NCBI GenBank assembly: GCA_964016985.1
Contig: OZ024827.1
Span: forward strand, 55,160,684 to 55,224,683
Direction: 5' to 3'
Source: Anodontia alba
Lineage: Eukaryota > Mollusca > Bivalvia > Lucinida > Lucinidae
Length of the DNA stretch: 64,000 nt
Part shown: in pieces, positions 22,471-34,105 of the stretch
How positions within the stretch are numbered: the first letter of the stretch is position 1
Layout of the letters: the number at the start of each line of letters is the position of its first letter
Made by a program: the position numbers and the translations under genes
The notes under the pieces: generated by a model
Told to the model about the DNA's origin: nothing
Seen by the model: only the letters and a program-made list of their open reading frames with translations
Database searches by the model: none

Positions 22471-23635
22471 TGATTTTTGCTTGGATACCATGATTATGTA
22501 CTTTGGAGTAGATTCATGGTATTCTAATTCTGGCAATAGAAAAGATTCTATCCAGTTATTTCCTATGGCTTAATCTCAACGTATGGCAGGATTTTAAGCC
22601 AATATAAGGCTGTCTTACAGTTGACTGTTATCAGCCTTTATTTTCTCTCTTATATATAAGTCTGTCAAACTCTACGTATGATGTTAGCAGTCTCTTCCTT
22701 TCTTAATTTGTCCAGGATACGAAACGTTCTCGATATGTCCTATGAGAAGTGTTTATTTTATGACTTAGATTGTCTTTCTTCTCTGCAGATTTAGGCAACC
22801 TCTGTATTTTCTCTTTGCCTAGACTAAAAATTCGTTTATGCATTTAGTCTAGCAATAGTTAAACAATAAAGTATGTATATACTTTGATTTCCTGATGGAT
22901 AACTGAAATTCGGTTAAGACTACTCCACCTACATAATTTATTATTTCCCTTTTATTCAATATTAAAAAGGGAATAATTATACAATATTATGGTTATCTCA
23001 ATTTCATGACCTGTTTATTGGAAACGGTCATATCATTCCAATTAACAGACTTTAATGAGATCTTAATTCTAATAGCTTAGACTTAATTCTAATAGCTTAG
23101 ACTATTACAATTAGATTAAATCTTTACATGTCAAGAATTTATCCAAAAATCTCAAGATATGTAGGTTATCTATAGGAAACTCGACTGAGAAGACTTTCCT
23201 CTTTTAATTTATGCCTTAAGATAGACAACTTATTGTCTAGATTTCTGTTTGACAAGTTCTGTTTCGAATATATTATCAAACAATATTCTTGAGCTTGCAT
23301 TTGAAATGCAATATTGAGATGTCTCAATGACTCTTTATTCTTTTTTGGGGCCAACAGTTGTTTCCCCCAAAAAAAAAGAAGAGGGGGGCCAATAATTAGG
23401 CCTCTGAGGCTTAAGAACTGGCATCCTCTAGAGTCTCATATTAACATACAAGATAGTAAGACCCTAATACCTTTAAGATATGTTATATACATGAATCTAG
23501 ATCATTCTTACTATTACATATAGAGTTAGAATGTATCTGATTCCTTAGAGTTTCCTGAGTCTTATCCAGAAGTGGTGGGATTTTCTACAATTAAGCTAGA
23601 ACTGGAGAGCTCCTTCCTCCTATTCTACGAATTCT
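22471..23635. other. Hairpin-chain interior of copy B (block 2)
   Basis: Stems TACCATG/CATGGTA (about 22486-22521), GATTGTC/GGCAACC (22768-22774 with 22794-22800), TTTCCCTTTT/AAAAAGGGAA (22944-22973) and CCTGTTTATTGGA/TCCAATTAACAG (about 23010-23048). No coding potential. Confidence 0.65.
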
Positions 23636-23728
23636 AGCACATTATCTATAGGTTAATGTATTGTGCAGTTAAAATGAAGTTTTTAAAAGTAAAACATTTT
23701 AACTTGCAATACTTAACCTATAGATAAT
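23636..23728. other. Internal complementary region of copy B
   Basis: Inverted left end (GCACATTATCTATAGG...GTGCAGT), TAAAAT at 23670-23675, then inverted right end (GAAGTTTTTAAAAGTAAAAC...AACCTATAGATAATC). The reverse complement equals right end-ATTTTA-left end of this same element. Confidence 0.82.
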
Positions 23729-23774
23729 CATGACTCCCACCTCCCTGCCCGCGCAGCTCTGTTCTATCTGTTTC

Positions 23775-23983
23775 TATTGTTTTAACACATCAAAGAAACT
23801 GATACGAGATCAATTAAGTGGGAAGAGTTACGTCACACAGGTAACTGCCTAAGGGACCTTCTGGATTAAGACTATGACTGAAAGGTCGTTTTTTCTGTGG
23901 AAGGTGTGAAAACTGAATAGAATAGCACATTATCTATAGGTTAAGTATTGCTAGTTACAATATGTTTTACTTTTAAAAACTTC
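23775..23983. repeat. Right terminal inverted repeat of copy B
   Basis: Inverse of 15192-15361 with an outer extension (AGTATTGCTAGTTACAATAT...AAAAACTTC). It contains GTTACGTCACACAGGTAACT, whose ends are themselves inverted. Confidence 0.83.
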
Positions 23984-26238
23984 ATTTTAGGCCAAGGTCA
24001 AATTTGTTCGCATAGACTTTTGTATGGGAAAAAGTCAAAACCTTGTATTTTTAGCTCACCTGTGCTGAAGGCTCAGGATGATCTATTGTGATCACTCCCC
24101 TTCCGTCGTCCCTTGTCCGTCCATCTGTCCGCTCCCAAGAATGGGCATATATTGGGTAGACATGAATTGGGTACTTGCCATTTATTCCATAAGTGTCCAA
24201 AGTAAGTACCCAATAAATTTGAGGCACTTGTTGGGTATTTAGGCATCTTGTTGGGTATTTTGAGCCGAAAAATTAACACTGTAGTACCCAAAAAATGTCC
24301 ATACATACGAACGTTTGTCTGTCCGTTCACACCTTTGAACGACTTCTCCTCTGAAACCCCTAGGCCAAATTTCTTCAAACTTCATGTGGAGCCTTGTGTT
24401 AAAGGGGGATTGAAAATATGTACAAAAGATCATGGTCCGTAAATCAAGATGGCCACCATGCCCATATATAGCTCCCATAGACTTATAATGGAGAAAACTT
24501 TAAAAATCTTCTTCTCAGAAACTGTGAGGCCCGAGGCTTATATATTTAATATGTAGCAATGTTTAGTGCTCCGCTACATAAATCCTGCCAATCAAGCCCC
24601 TGGGGCCCAAACTGGCCATGCCCTGGGGGTCATTAGCTCCCATAGACTTATAATGGGAAATACTAAAAAAAAATTTTCTCTGAAACCATGAGGCCCACAG
24701 CTTATATATTTAGTATGTAGCAATGTTTAGTGGTCCCCTACATAAATCCTGCTAATCAAGCCCCTGGGCTCCTATCTGGCTCCACCCCAGGGGGGGTCAT
24801 TATATTTTTATAGAGCTGTATAGCTAAAGAACCTTCAAAAATCTTCTTCTCTGAAACCATGAGGCTGAGAGCTAACAGATTAAGTATGTAGTGATGTTTA
24901 GTGATCTCCTACATAAATCCTGCCAATCAAGCCCCTTGGGTCCAAATAGGCCATGCCCCGGGAGTCATTAGCTCCCATAGACTTACAATGGAGAAAAAAC
25001 AAAAAAATCTTCTTCTCTGAAACCATGAGGCCCACAGTTTATATATTTAGTATGTAGCAATGTTTTGTGGTACCCTACATAAATCCTGCCAATCAAGCCC
25101 CTGGGCTCCAATCTGGCCACACCCCAGGGGGTCATATATTCATATAGAGCTATACATCTAAACAACCTTCAAAAATCTTCTCTGAAACCATGAGGCCAAG
25201 AGCTAACAGATTAAGTATGTAGTGAAGTTTAGTGGTCTCCTACATAAATCCTGCCAATCAAGCCCCTGGGGTCAAAACCACTATGCCCCAGGGGTCATTA
25301 TCTCCCATAGACTTATAATGGGAAAAACTTAAAAAATCTTCTTCTCTGAAACCATTAGGCCCACAGCTTATATATTTAGTATGTAGCAATGTTTAGTTGT
25401 CCCCTACGTAAATCCTGCCAAGCAAGCCCCTAGGGTCCAAACTGTGGCCAGGGGGGTGGGGGGCAGGGTCATTAGCTCCCATAGACTTATAATGGGAAAA
25501 CTTAAAAAATCTTCTACTCTGAAACCATGAGGCTTAAAAGCTTATATATTTAGTATGTAGTAATGTTTTGTGGTCCCCTACATAAATCCTGCCAATCAAG
25601 CCCCTGGGCTCCAAACTGGCCACACCCCAGGGGGTCATATGTTTATATAGAGCTAAGCTAAAGAACCTTCAGAAATCTTCATCTCTGAAACTTTGAAGCC
25701 GAGAGCTAATAGATTAAGTATGTAGCAATGTTTAGTGGTCTCCTACATAAACCCTCCCAATCAAGCCCCTGGGGTCCAAACCAGCCACGCCCCAGGGATC
25801 ATTAGCTCCCATAGACTTATAAGGGAAAAAGTTAAAAAATCTTTTTCTCTGAAACCATGAGGCTCACAGCTTACATATTTAGTATGTAGCAATGTTAAGT
25901 GGTCCCCTACATAAATCCTGCCAATCAATCCCCTGGGGCTCAAACTGGGGTCATTAGCTCCCATAGACTTTAATGGAAAAAACTTAAAAAATTTCTTCTC
26001 TGAAACCTTGAGGCCCACAGCTGATATATTTTGTATGTAGCAATGTTTAGTGGTCCTGCTTTAATCCTGCTAATCAGGCCCCCGGGCTCCATATATATAG
26101 AGCTTATATAGAGTTATATAGCTAAAAAACCTTCAAAAAATCTTCTTCTCTGAAACCATGAGGCCGAGAGCTAACAGATTAAGTATGTGGCGATAAATTC
26201 TGCCAACCATGCCCCTGAGGTCCAAATTGGCCATGCAC

Positions 26239-26276
26239 GGGGGGTGGGGGTGGGGGTGGGGGTGGGGGGGGGGGGC
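26239..26276. repeat. G-rich run, (GGGGGT)n then G12
   Basis: Five or more G-tracts of at least five in 38 bases, a sequence able to form a G-quadruplex. It interrupts a regular unit of the surrounding array. Confidence 0.85.
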
Positions 26277-27018
26277 AATGTGTATTGGTCCCCTACTTAA
26301 ATCCTTCCAATCAAGCCCTGGGGTCCAAACTGGCCACATCCCCGTATATAGAACTGTATAGCTATAAAACCTTCAAAATCTTCTTCTCTGAAACCACAAG
26401 GCCCAGAGCTAACAGATTTAGTATGTAGCAATGTTTGGTGGTCTTCTACATAAATCCTGCCAACCATGCCCCTAGGGTCCAAATTGGCCATGCCCTGGGG
26501 GTCATTAGCTCCCTTAGACTAATAATGGAAAAAAACTTAAAAAATCTTCTTCTCTGAAACCATGAGGCCCACAGCTTATATATTTAGTTTGTAGCAATGT
26601 TTAGTGGTCCCCTACATAAATCATGCCATTCAAACCCCTGGGATCTAAATTGGCCATGCCCCGGGGGGTCATTAGCTCCCATAGACTTATAATGGGAAAA
26701 CCTTAAAAAAAATCTTCTTCTCTGAAACCATTAGGCCCACAGCTCATATATTTAGTATGTAGCAATGTTTAGTGATCTCCTACATAAATCCTGCCAACCA
26801 TGCCCCTGGGGTACAAATTGGCCATGCCCTGGGGGTCATTTACTCCCATAGACTTGTAATGAGAAAAACTTAAAAAATCTTCTTGTCTGAAATCATGAGA
26901 CCCACAGCTTATATATTATAGTTGGTATGTAGCAATGTTTAGTGGTCTCCTACATAAATCCTACCAAACATGTCCCTGAAGTCCAAATTGGCCATGCCCT
27001 GGGGATCATTTATTAATA

Positions 27019-27103
27019 CTGGCACAGTGGCTCAGTGATGGAGTATCCGCTTTATGATCGGAAGGTTGCGGGTGCAGTCCCCAGCCTGGTCATACCAAAG
27101 ACT
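27019..27103 (+). mobile_element. Detached tRNA-like SINE head
   Basis: Same 5' part as the SINE at 27757 (CACAGTGGCTCAGTGATGG box A-like, GGGTGCAGTCCCC box B-like) and the same upstream TCATTTATTAATA. It stops at CCAAAGACT and joins directly to array sequence without tail or second target repeat. Confidence 0.7.
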
Positions 27104-27756
27104 CTGAAACCATAAGACCTAAAGCTTATGTATTTAGTATGTAGCAATGTTTAGTGGTCCCCTGCATAAATGCTGCCAATCAGGCCCCTGGGGTCCACTG
27201 GCCATGCCCCAGGGGTCATCAGCTTCCATAGACTTATAATGGAAAAAAAAACTTAAAAAATCTTCTTCTCTGAAACCATGAGGCCCACAGCTTATACATT
27301 TAGTATGTAGCAATGTTTAGTGGTCTCCTACATAAATCCTGCCAACCATGCCCCTGGGGTCCGAATTGGCCATGCCCCTGGGGGTCTTTAGTTCCCATGG
27401 ACTTATAATGGGAAAAATTTAAAATATCTTCTTCTCTAAAACCATGAGGCCCACAGCTTATGTATTTTATATATAGCAATGTTTAGTGGTCCCCTACATA
27501 AATCCTGCCAATCAAGACCCTAGTGCCCAAACTGGCCATCCCCCAGGGTGTCATTTGTTTATATAGAATTATATAGCTAAAGAACCCCCAAAAATCTTCT
27601 TCTCTGAAGCCATGAGGCCCAGAGCTAACATATATAGTATATAGCAATGTTTAGTTGTCTCCTACATAAATCCTGCCAACCATGCCCCTGGGGTCCAAAT
27701 TGGTCACAATTGGGGTCATTAGCTCCCATAGACTTATAATGGTTCATTTATTAATA

Positions 27757-28082
27757 CTGGCACAGTGGCTCAGTGTCCGCTTTGTGATTGGGAGGTTGCG
27801 GGTGCAATCCCCGGCCAGGTCATACCAAAGACTTTAAAAATGGTACTGGCTGCTCTTTCGCTTGGCGCCCAGCATTAAGAAAGTAGAGCTAGAACAGGTC
27901 AGCTGAGTGTCAGTATAATGTGACTGGGTGGAATATCATATCAGAGTGTCTGAGGCATGATATTTCAGTGAGGCAGCACTCTAAAAGTGAGCATTGAGCT
28001 CCCTGCCACATTCAGACACCGTCCGATATGACTGAAAGATTGTTGAAAGTGACGGTAAGCCCAAATCAAACAAACAAACAAA
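27757..28082 (+). mobile_element. tRNA-derived SINE, complete
   Basis: Flanked by TCATTTATTAATA at 27744-27756 and 28083-28095. The head has GGCACAGTGGCTCAGTG (box A-like) and GCGGGTGCAATCCCC (box B-like). The body includes GAATATCATATCAGAGTGTC and the 3' part has GTTGAAAGTGACGGTAAGCC followed by (CAAA)n. The CGTTAAACCC-like 3' region is typical of mollusc SINEs. Confidence 0.85.
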
Positions 28083-29324
28083 TCATTTATTAATATAGAA
28101 AAAACTTCTCTGAAACCAAAGGGCCCAAAGCAGGTGCGATCATCATGAATCTTGCTCAAAATGTTTGTCTTGATGATTTCTAGGTCAAGTTTAGACCTGG
28201 ATCACTTATGATCTATATTTCACAGTCCAGTGACTTTCTTAAATTTTTCCATTTAGGTCAGTTTCTCAGTAACTGTTGGTTCTACAGTAGTGATACTTGG
28301 CACTAGCAGACATCTGAGCATGGCCTTTTGAATGCAGTCATCTATATTTGACCTTGACCAATATTCCACGGTTCACTGACTTTGTTAAGTTTTTGCATTT
28401 TGGTCAGTTTCTCAGTAATTTATGGTCCTACAGCCAGTGATACTTAGCACATGCATACATCTTAGCATGGCCTCTTGAGTACAGTCATTCATATTTGACC
28501 TTGATCTATATTTCATGGTCCATTAGGCATGCTACATTGTCTTACTTGTTAATGTAGTCATCTTGAATCTTGGTCAGAATGTTTGCCTTGATCATTTATG
28601 GGTCGGGTTCTCTAAGTGCTATGATACTCAGGTGAGCGTTACAGGGCCATCATGGCCCTCTTGTTCAGAAACTATTGCAGCCTGTGGTCTGAAAATTGGT
28701 AGATGTAGTGAGCTAAATGAGTAAATAAAAATACATGAGTATTCTAGGTCAAGGTCATTCCTTGACCTTGACCCAAGGTCATTCAGATATGAAAATTAAA
28801 ACTTGTTTTTCTCAAAAACTACTTGGCCATTTGTAACCAAATTTCATATGAAAAATTTTTAGGAACAAGAAAACGAAAATTAATTAATATGATTTTGGTC
28901 ACATGACCAGTATGGCCACCGTGCCATATAAGGTAAAAACCCTTTAAAAATCTTCTCCAAAAACCAGTAGGCCGATTGTCATGAAACTTGGTAGATAGCA
29001 TTGGGGACTCGAGCAAATCATAGTTTGTTCAAATGATGACACTTGGATGACCTCGACCTATTTTAGGCCAAGGTCAAATTTGTTCGCATGGACTTTAATT
29101 TGAGAGAAAGTCAAAGTCTTGTATTTTTTAAAAACTATTGTTGCCTGTGGTCTGAAAATTGTTAGATGCAGTGAGCTATTTGAGTAAATGAAACTACATG
29201 AGTATTCAAGGTCAAGGTCATTCCTTGACCTTGGCCCAAGGTCATTTAGATGTAAAAATTAAAACTTGTTTTTCTCAGAAACTACTGGGCCATTTGTAAC
29301 CAAATGTCATATGAAAATTTTTTT

Positions 29325-32010
29325 ATGCTCCCCAAAGGGATAGCATATAGTCGCAGCTTTGTCCATCCATCCATCTGTCCGTCCGTCACACTTTTGTCTG
29401 GAGCATATCTCTAAAAGTGTTGACGGTAATTTAATGAAACCTGATACACTGGTAGAAGGCCATGAGGGGAATTGCAGAATGCCAGAACCATAGCCCTGTC
29501 ACTAGTATTTACGGAGTTACTTCCCTTCTTAATTTTTGCAGTAAAAAGCTTGTCCAGAGCATATCTCTGAAAGGATAGAAGGGAAGCAAATGAAACTTGA
29601 TACATTGATAGACGGCCATCAACTCTATCACAAGTAATTTTATTTTTGCAATAGTAAGCTTGTCCGGAGCATATCTCTAAAAGTGTTGAAGATAAATAAA
29701 TGAAACGTGATACAGTGATAGAGGGCTATGAAGGGAATTGCAGAATGCAAGAACCATAACCCTGTCACCAGTATTTATGGAGTTACTTCCCTTCTTAATT
29801 TTTGCAATGAAAAGCTTGTCCAGAGTATATCTCTGAAAGTATAGAAGGGAATTTAATGAAACTTGATACATTGATAGATGGCCATCAGAGGAAGTGTAGA
29901 GTGCAGGCAAAGGTGCCTGAACATCCGTCTGTCCGGTCATCTGTCAGTCTGGAGTTATCTTTCTTACTTATACTCTGGATGCACGCCTTATTTTTTTTTT
30001 TCATGATTTTTACATTCTTTGTTGAAAATCACTTACTTGGGAACACAAAACTGAGTTTCTTAGTCTTATGGTTTAAGAGTTACAGGCCTTGCAGGGAAAG
30101 GGTCTTACATTTCTCCTTATTTTTGCATTCTTTGTTGAAAATCACTTACTAGGGAACATAAAACTGAGTTTCTTAGTCTTATAGTTTAAGAGTTACAGGC
30201 CTTGCAGGGAAAGGGCCTTATATTTCTCATCATTTTTATGCCCCCAACTTCGAAGAAGTTGGAGGGGCATATTGCTTCTGGGACGTTTGTGCGTGCGTGC
30301 GTCCGTCCGTCCATCTGTACGTCCGTCCGTTACGCTTTTTGATGCATAGCATAACTTCTAAACCATACATGCTAGGGTTTTGAAATTTCATATATGGATT
30401 CTTCATGAAAAAATAGCTGACCCGTATTTTTTTTCCCATCAGGATTATGCCCCTTTTCTTGAGTTATGGCCCTTTGAAAAAATATAGATGAAATCTTGTC
30501 AGCAAAATATCTCAAAAGCTATTGAAGCTAGAGCCTTGAAACCTGGTGAATAGATTGGTACTGATGAGTAGATGACCTGCTTAACTTTTGAATAAATTCT
30601 GAAAATTACTTCATGAGTTATGGCCCTTTATAACTTTGGGCATTTTTACAATTGCACACTTTTTGATGCATGGCATAAGTTTTGAACTGTGTATGCTAGG
30701 GTTTTGAAATTTCATATATGGATTCCTCATGAAAAAATAGCTGACACGTGTTTTTTTTCTTATCAGGATTATGCCCCTTTCCTGAGTTATGGCCCTTTGA
30801 AAAAATATGGATGAATTCTTGTCAGCAAAATATCTCAAAAGCTATTGAAGCTAGAGCCTTGAAACTTGGTGAATAGATTGGTATTGATGAGTAGATGATC
30901 TGATTAACTTTTGAATAAATTCTGAAAATTACTTCATGAGTTATGGCCCTTTATAACTTTGGGCTTTTTTACGTTGCACATTTTTTGATGCATAGCATAA
31001 GTTTTGAACTGTGCAGGCTAGGGTTTTGAAATTTCATATATGGATTCCTCATGAAAAAATAGCTGACCCGTATTTTTTTTCCCATCAGGATTATGCCCCT
31101 TTCCTGAGTTATGGCCCTTTGAAAAAATATAGATGAAATCTTGTCAGCAAAATATCTCAAAAGTTATTGAAGCTAGAGCCTTTGATGAGTAGATGACCTG
31201 ATTAACTTTTGAATAAATTCTGAAAAGTACTTCTTGAGTTATGGCCCTTTGTCATTTTGGGCATTTTTACATTGCACACTTTTTGATGCATAGCATAAGT
31301 TTTGAACTGTGCATGCTAGTTTGAAATTTCATATATGGATTCCTCATGAAAAAGTAGGTGACCCATATTTTTTTTCCTATCCAAATTATCTCCCATTTTA
31401 GAGTTATTTCCCTTTTAATAAAATAACATTGAAATCTCGTATATTTGTATTGTTGTTATCATCATGGGCAAGCAATGTTGGAGTCAAGCAGTGTTAGTGT
31501 CAGGCAGTTGGGGGCATAGTGTTTTACAAACTCCAGCTCTAGTTGGATTCTTTGTTGAAAATCACTTACTAGGGAACATAAAACTGAGTTTCTTAGTCTT
31601 ATGGTTTCAGAGTTACAGGCCTTGCAGGCAAAGGCCTTATATTTCTCATCATTTTTGGATTCTTTGTTGAAAATCACTTACTAGAGAACACAAAATTGAG
31701 TTTCTTAATCTCATTGTTTAAGAGTTACTGACCTTGCAGGCAAAGGGCCTTATATTGGGCATCCATGTACTGTGGACACATTTTTAGTTTGTTTTTTTGT
31801 TTTTGTACATTTTACAGGCTTTCAAATGGATCTCTAGTCATTTGTCATTGGGCCTTCTGATGCCCAGGCCACCAGTGTCTACAGCGCTTTGGCTGCAATA
31901 ATAAGCTTGTCCATAGCATATCTCTTAAAGTACTTACTCTTTCACTAACATAACCCTCCCACTACTGCGCATCTTTGGGGAACAACCTTTAAGTTTCACC
32001 AATTCTCTTG
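29325..32010. mobile_element. HINE-like element with CTCCCCAAAG termini
   Basis: Inserted in a T-run of the outer element (GAAAATTTTT | ATGCTCC ... CTCTTG | TAGGAACAAG; the unbroken form is at about 28850-28867). TIR CTCCCCAAAG (29328-29337) pairs with CTTTGGGGAA (31973-31982). It has a (CCAT)n/(CCGT)n microsatellite near the 5' end, then units with GAGCATATCTCTGAAAG and TTTGTTGAAAATCACTTACT. Another element is nested within it. Confidence 0.7.
30238..31542. mobile_element. HINE-like element with ATGCCCCCAACT termini, nested
   Basis: Starts with a perfect hairpin (ATGCCCC-CAACTTC / GAAGTTG-GAGGGGCAT, 30238-30270). TIR ATGCCCCCAACT pairs with AGTTGGGGGCAT (31506-31517), followed by the terminal hairpin GTTTTACAAAC and CTCTAG. 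The host unit reads CTCATCATTTTTGGATTCTT unbroken at about 31635, so insertion was between Ts. Three units of about 325 bp carry GAGTTATGGCCCTTTGAAAA. Confidence 0.78.
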
Positions 32011-32450
32011 TAGGAACAAGAAAATGAAAATGGATTAATATGAGTTGCAGCCATGCCCATATAACTTCAAAACCCTTTGAAAATCTTCTTCTCCCAAACC
32101 AGTGGACTAATTATCATGAAACTTTGTATGTAGCATTGGGGACTCAGGCCAATCATAGTTTATTCACATGATGTCCCCTGGATGGCCTTGACCTATTTTA
32201 GGCCATGGTCAAGGTCAACTTTTGTCCCATAGGCTTTTGTATGGGAAAAAGCCAAAACTGTGTATTTTTCAGAAACGATTCCAGCCTGTGATCTGAAAAT
32301 TTGTAGATGCAGATAGCTAAATAAGTAAATGAAACTACATGAGTATTCAAGATCAGTGCCATTCCTTGACCTTGGCTCAAGGTCATTCGGATATGAGAAT
32401 TAAAACCTGTTTTTCTCAGAAACCACTGGGCCATTTGTGACCAAATTTCA

Positions 32451-32759
32451 CCGGCCTCGGTGGCTCAGTTGGATGCGCCGTCCGACTGGAGACCAGGAGG
32501 TCGCGGGTTCAACCCCCGCCGAGGTCGGCAACATTCTTTCGTGGAGATTGATCATGAAATATTTTCTACGGTCATTCTCTCCCTTCCGCTGATTCAAGAA
32601 GGGCAGTTGTCAGTTTCTGGCGAAAGAATGTGCACAATACTGGTTAACCGCTTAGAGGACTAAGCCTGCCCAGTAAAAGCGTGGTTAGGTAAACTGACCG
32701 CGCTCGACATGACCCCACTGGGTTGACTGGGCCGTAAAACCTCAAAACAAACAAACAAA
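32451..32759 (+). mobile_element. tRNA-derived SINE, complete
   Basis: The target repeat ACCAAATTTCA lies at 32440-32450 and 32760-32770. The first 74 nt (32453-32526) fold like a tRNA: acceptor arms GGCCTCG/CGAGGTC, box A TGGCTCAGTTGG, box B GGTTCAACCC in a GCGGG/CCCGC stem. The unrelated body ends CCTCAAAACAAACAAACAAA. Insertion into a HINE-like unit is shown by the intact unit at about 28830. The tRNA-like part is a promoter relic and not a working tRNA gene. Confidence 0.9.
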
Positions 32760-33362
32760 ACCAAATTTCATAGGAAAGCTTTTAGGAACAAGGAAACAAA
32801 TATTTTTAAATATGATTTTGATCTCATGACAAATATGGCTGCTATGCCCGTATATGGTAAAATCATTTAAAAAATCTTCTTTTCTGGACTGATTGCCTTG
32901 AAACTTGGTATGTAGTATTGGGGTCTAGGGACCCATAGTAGTTTATTCAAATGATGACTGGCTTGACCATGACCCAATTTACATCAAGGTCAAATTTGGT
33001 CGCATATGCTTTTGTATGGGAAAAAGTGGAAATTGTTAATTTTTTGGAAACTATTGTTGCCTGTGAACTTTAATTTTGTATTTGCAATCAACTAAATGAG
33101 TAAATGAAGCTACATGAGTATTAAAGGTCAAGGTCCTTGACCTTCGATCTTAGCATAGAATTCAACATAATCAGCAAATAAACTCATGGTACAGACCCCT
33201 GGGTTCATGATCCTAAGGAGGGGCATAAAGCCCCATAACATAAGCCTGGCTTCCAATAAGCATGTTAACGGTCCATGGGACAGTCTTCTATAATTACCTT
33301 AAAATTCATTTCAAAAAACACTCAGCACTCAGGTGAGCAGTTTAGGACCATTGGTCCTCTGG

Positions 33363-34105
33363 TTTTGGTTTGTGGCATTTGTCCTTTCTATCATGGTTTG
33401 TTTGCTTTTCCTCTTTGGTAGGCTGTGTTCTTGATTGTGGCTCTTCCTGGACATCTTCTTTACTGTTTTTCTTTCTGGGGTAGTTGATGAAATGATAAAA
33501 TATGGAAAACACCTGATATTCCCTAAATCCTTATCCTTTTTGCTGTTATCCTTCATTCTCATTTTTTCTTATCATCTCTAGTATTTATCATTCTTTTTAA
33601 AAGTTAGCTGCAATTATACCCATTCAAGTGCTAAAGCCAGTTATTTGCATGCCTATCATGCAATGCACCAATTATCTACTCTTACCATGCACGCAAATAA
33701 AAGTGGCCCTCAGTCAGTCCGTACTCAGTGATGACCAAGGTTAGACTTGTGTCACCCTTAGTTGGTGTCATTTGATATTTCATACACTAAATGACTCTGG
33801 ATATATATGTATTTGTTGTAGTGATGGCTATGCGGAAGGGAGTTAGGGAAATAAACAGCATCATCATCATATTATAGTATTTCATTTCCCCCAAGAACTC
33901 AAGCATGGGATAATGGATTAATTAGTCTTCATAGTTAACTATACCCAGAACAAATTAACTATACCAAGATCAACCTGTTACGCCCAAAGCTGGCCAAGAC
34001 TTACTGAGGGTGACTTTCTATTTGATTAAGCTCTGGGTTGGGTGATGCCTAACTGTACTACTACACAGAGACTTTTACAATGTTAGAATTTTTTACAATT
34101 TTTTT
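33363..34105. other. Spacer without recognised features
   Basis: Between two HINE-like elements. T-rich and pyrimidine-rich, with no gene, clear repeat or terminus seen. Confidence 0.5.

Larger units (their letters stand above)
15192..23983 (+). mobile_element. DIRS-like non-autonomous element, copy B (complete ends)
   Basis: Both ends are intact and flanked by ATTTTA (15186-15191 and 23984-23989). The uninterrupted host unit near 29052 has ATTTTA once. The left ITR starts ACTGCACAATACATTAACC; the right ITR ends TACTTTTAAAAACTTC. Inside are the minisatellite, hairpin chain, internal complementary region and three later insertions: HINE-like (18057-19860), Tc1 (20036-21537) and an unidentified segment (about 21733-22470). 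Removing these leaves about 4.7 kb. Relative to C it also lacks the block homologous to about 39.1-40.6 kb. No RT, RNase H or recombinase frame is present. Confidence 0.75.
24053..28663. mobile_element. HINE-like element with about 166-bp tandem units
   Basis: Inserted in the T-run of the outer element (CTTGTATTTTT | ... | TTCAGAAACTATTG). The 5' end is AGCTCACCTGTGC; the 3' end is CTCAGGTGAGCG, palindrome AGGGCCATCATGGCCCT and CTCTTG. About 20 units of roughly 166 bp carry GAGGCCCACAGCTTATATAT, GTAGCAATGTTTAGTGGTCC and AAGCCCCTGGGGTCC. Two SINE-derived pieces and a G-rich run lie inside. The part from about 28130 to 28620 is single-copy, with TTGACCTTGA-like pieces. Confidence 0.75.
14830..33362. 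mobile_element. Outer HINE-like element split by at least four later insertions
   Basis: The 5' terminus AGCTTACCTGAGCC...GGCTCACTGGTGAGCT is at 14830. The 3' terminus CACTCAGGTGAGCAG, palindrome AGGACCATTGGTCCT and CTCTGG are at 33318-33362. Its own sequence is the parts 14830-15191, 23990-24052, 28664-29324, 32011-32450 and 32760-33362. These join smoothly: for example ...GACCTTGATCTATTTTA | GGCCAAGGTCAAATTTG matches the unbroken unit at about 29045-29080. Units contain ATGGCCGCTATACCCATATA, CTCAAGGTCA and a CTGTGGTCTGAAAATTG block. Confidence 0.72.

Noticed and set aside
26133..26339. His-Pro repeat protein
   Set aside because: Reverse reading of the G-rich run.
27019..27092. tRNA gene
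   Set aside because: Box B is imperfect and the sequence is identical in type to the SINE head at 27757.
32453..32526. tRNA gene
   Set aside because: It folds like a tRNA and has good boxes A and B, but it is the head of a SINE with target repeats and tail.
33329..33562. Lys-rich minus-strand frame
   Set aside because: Low-complexity pyrimidine-rich spacer; no homology recognised and no conserved context.
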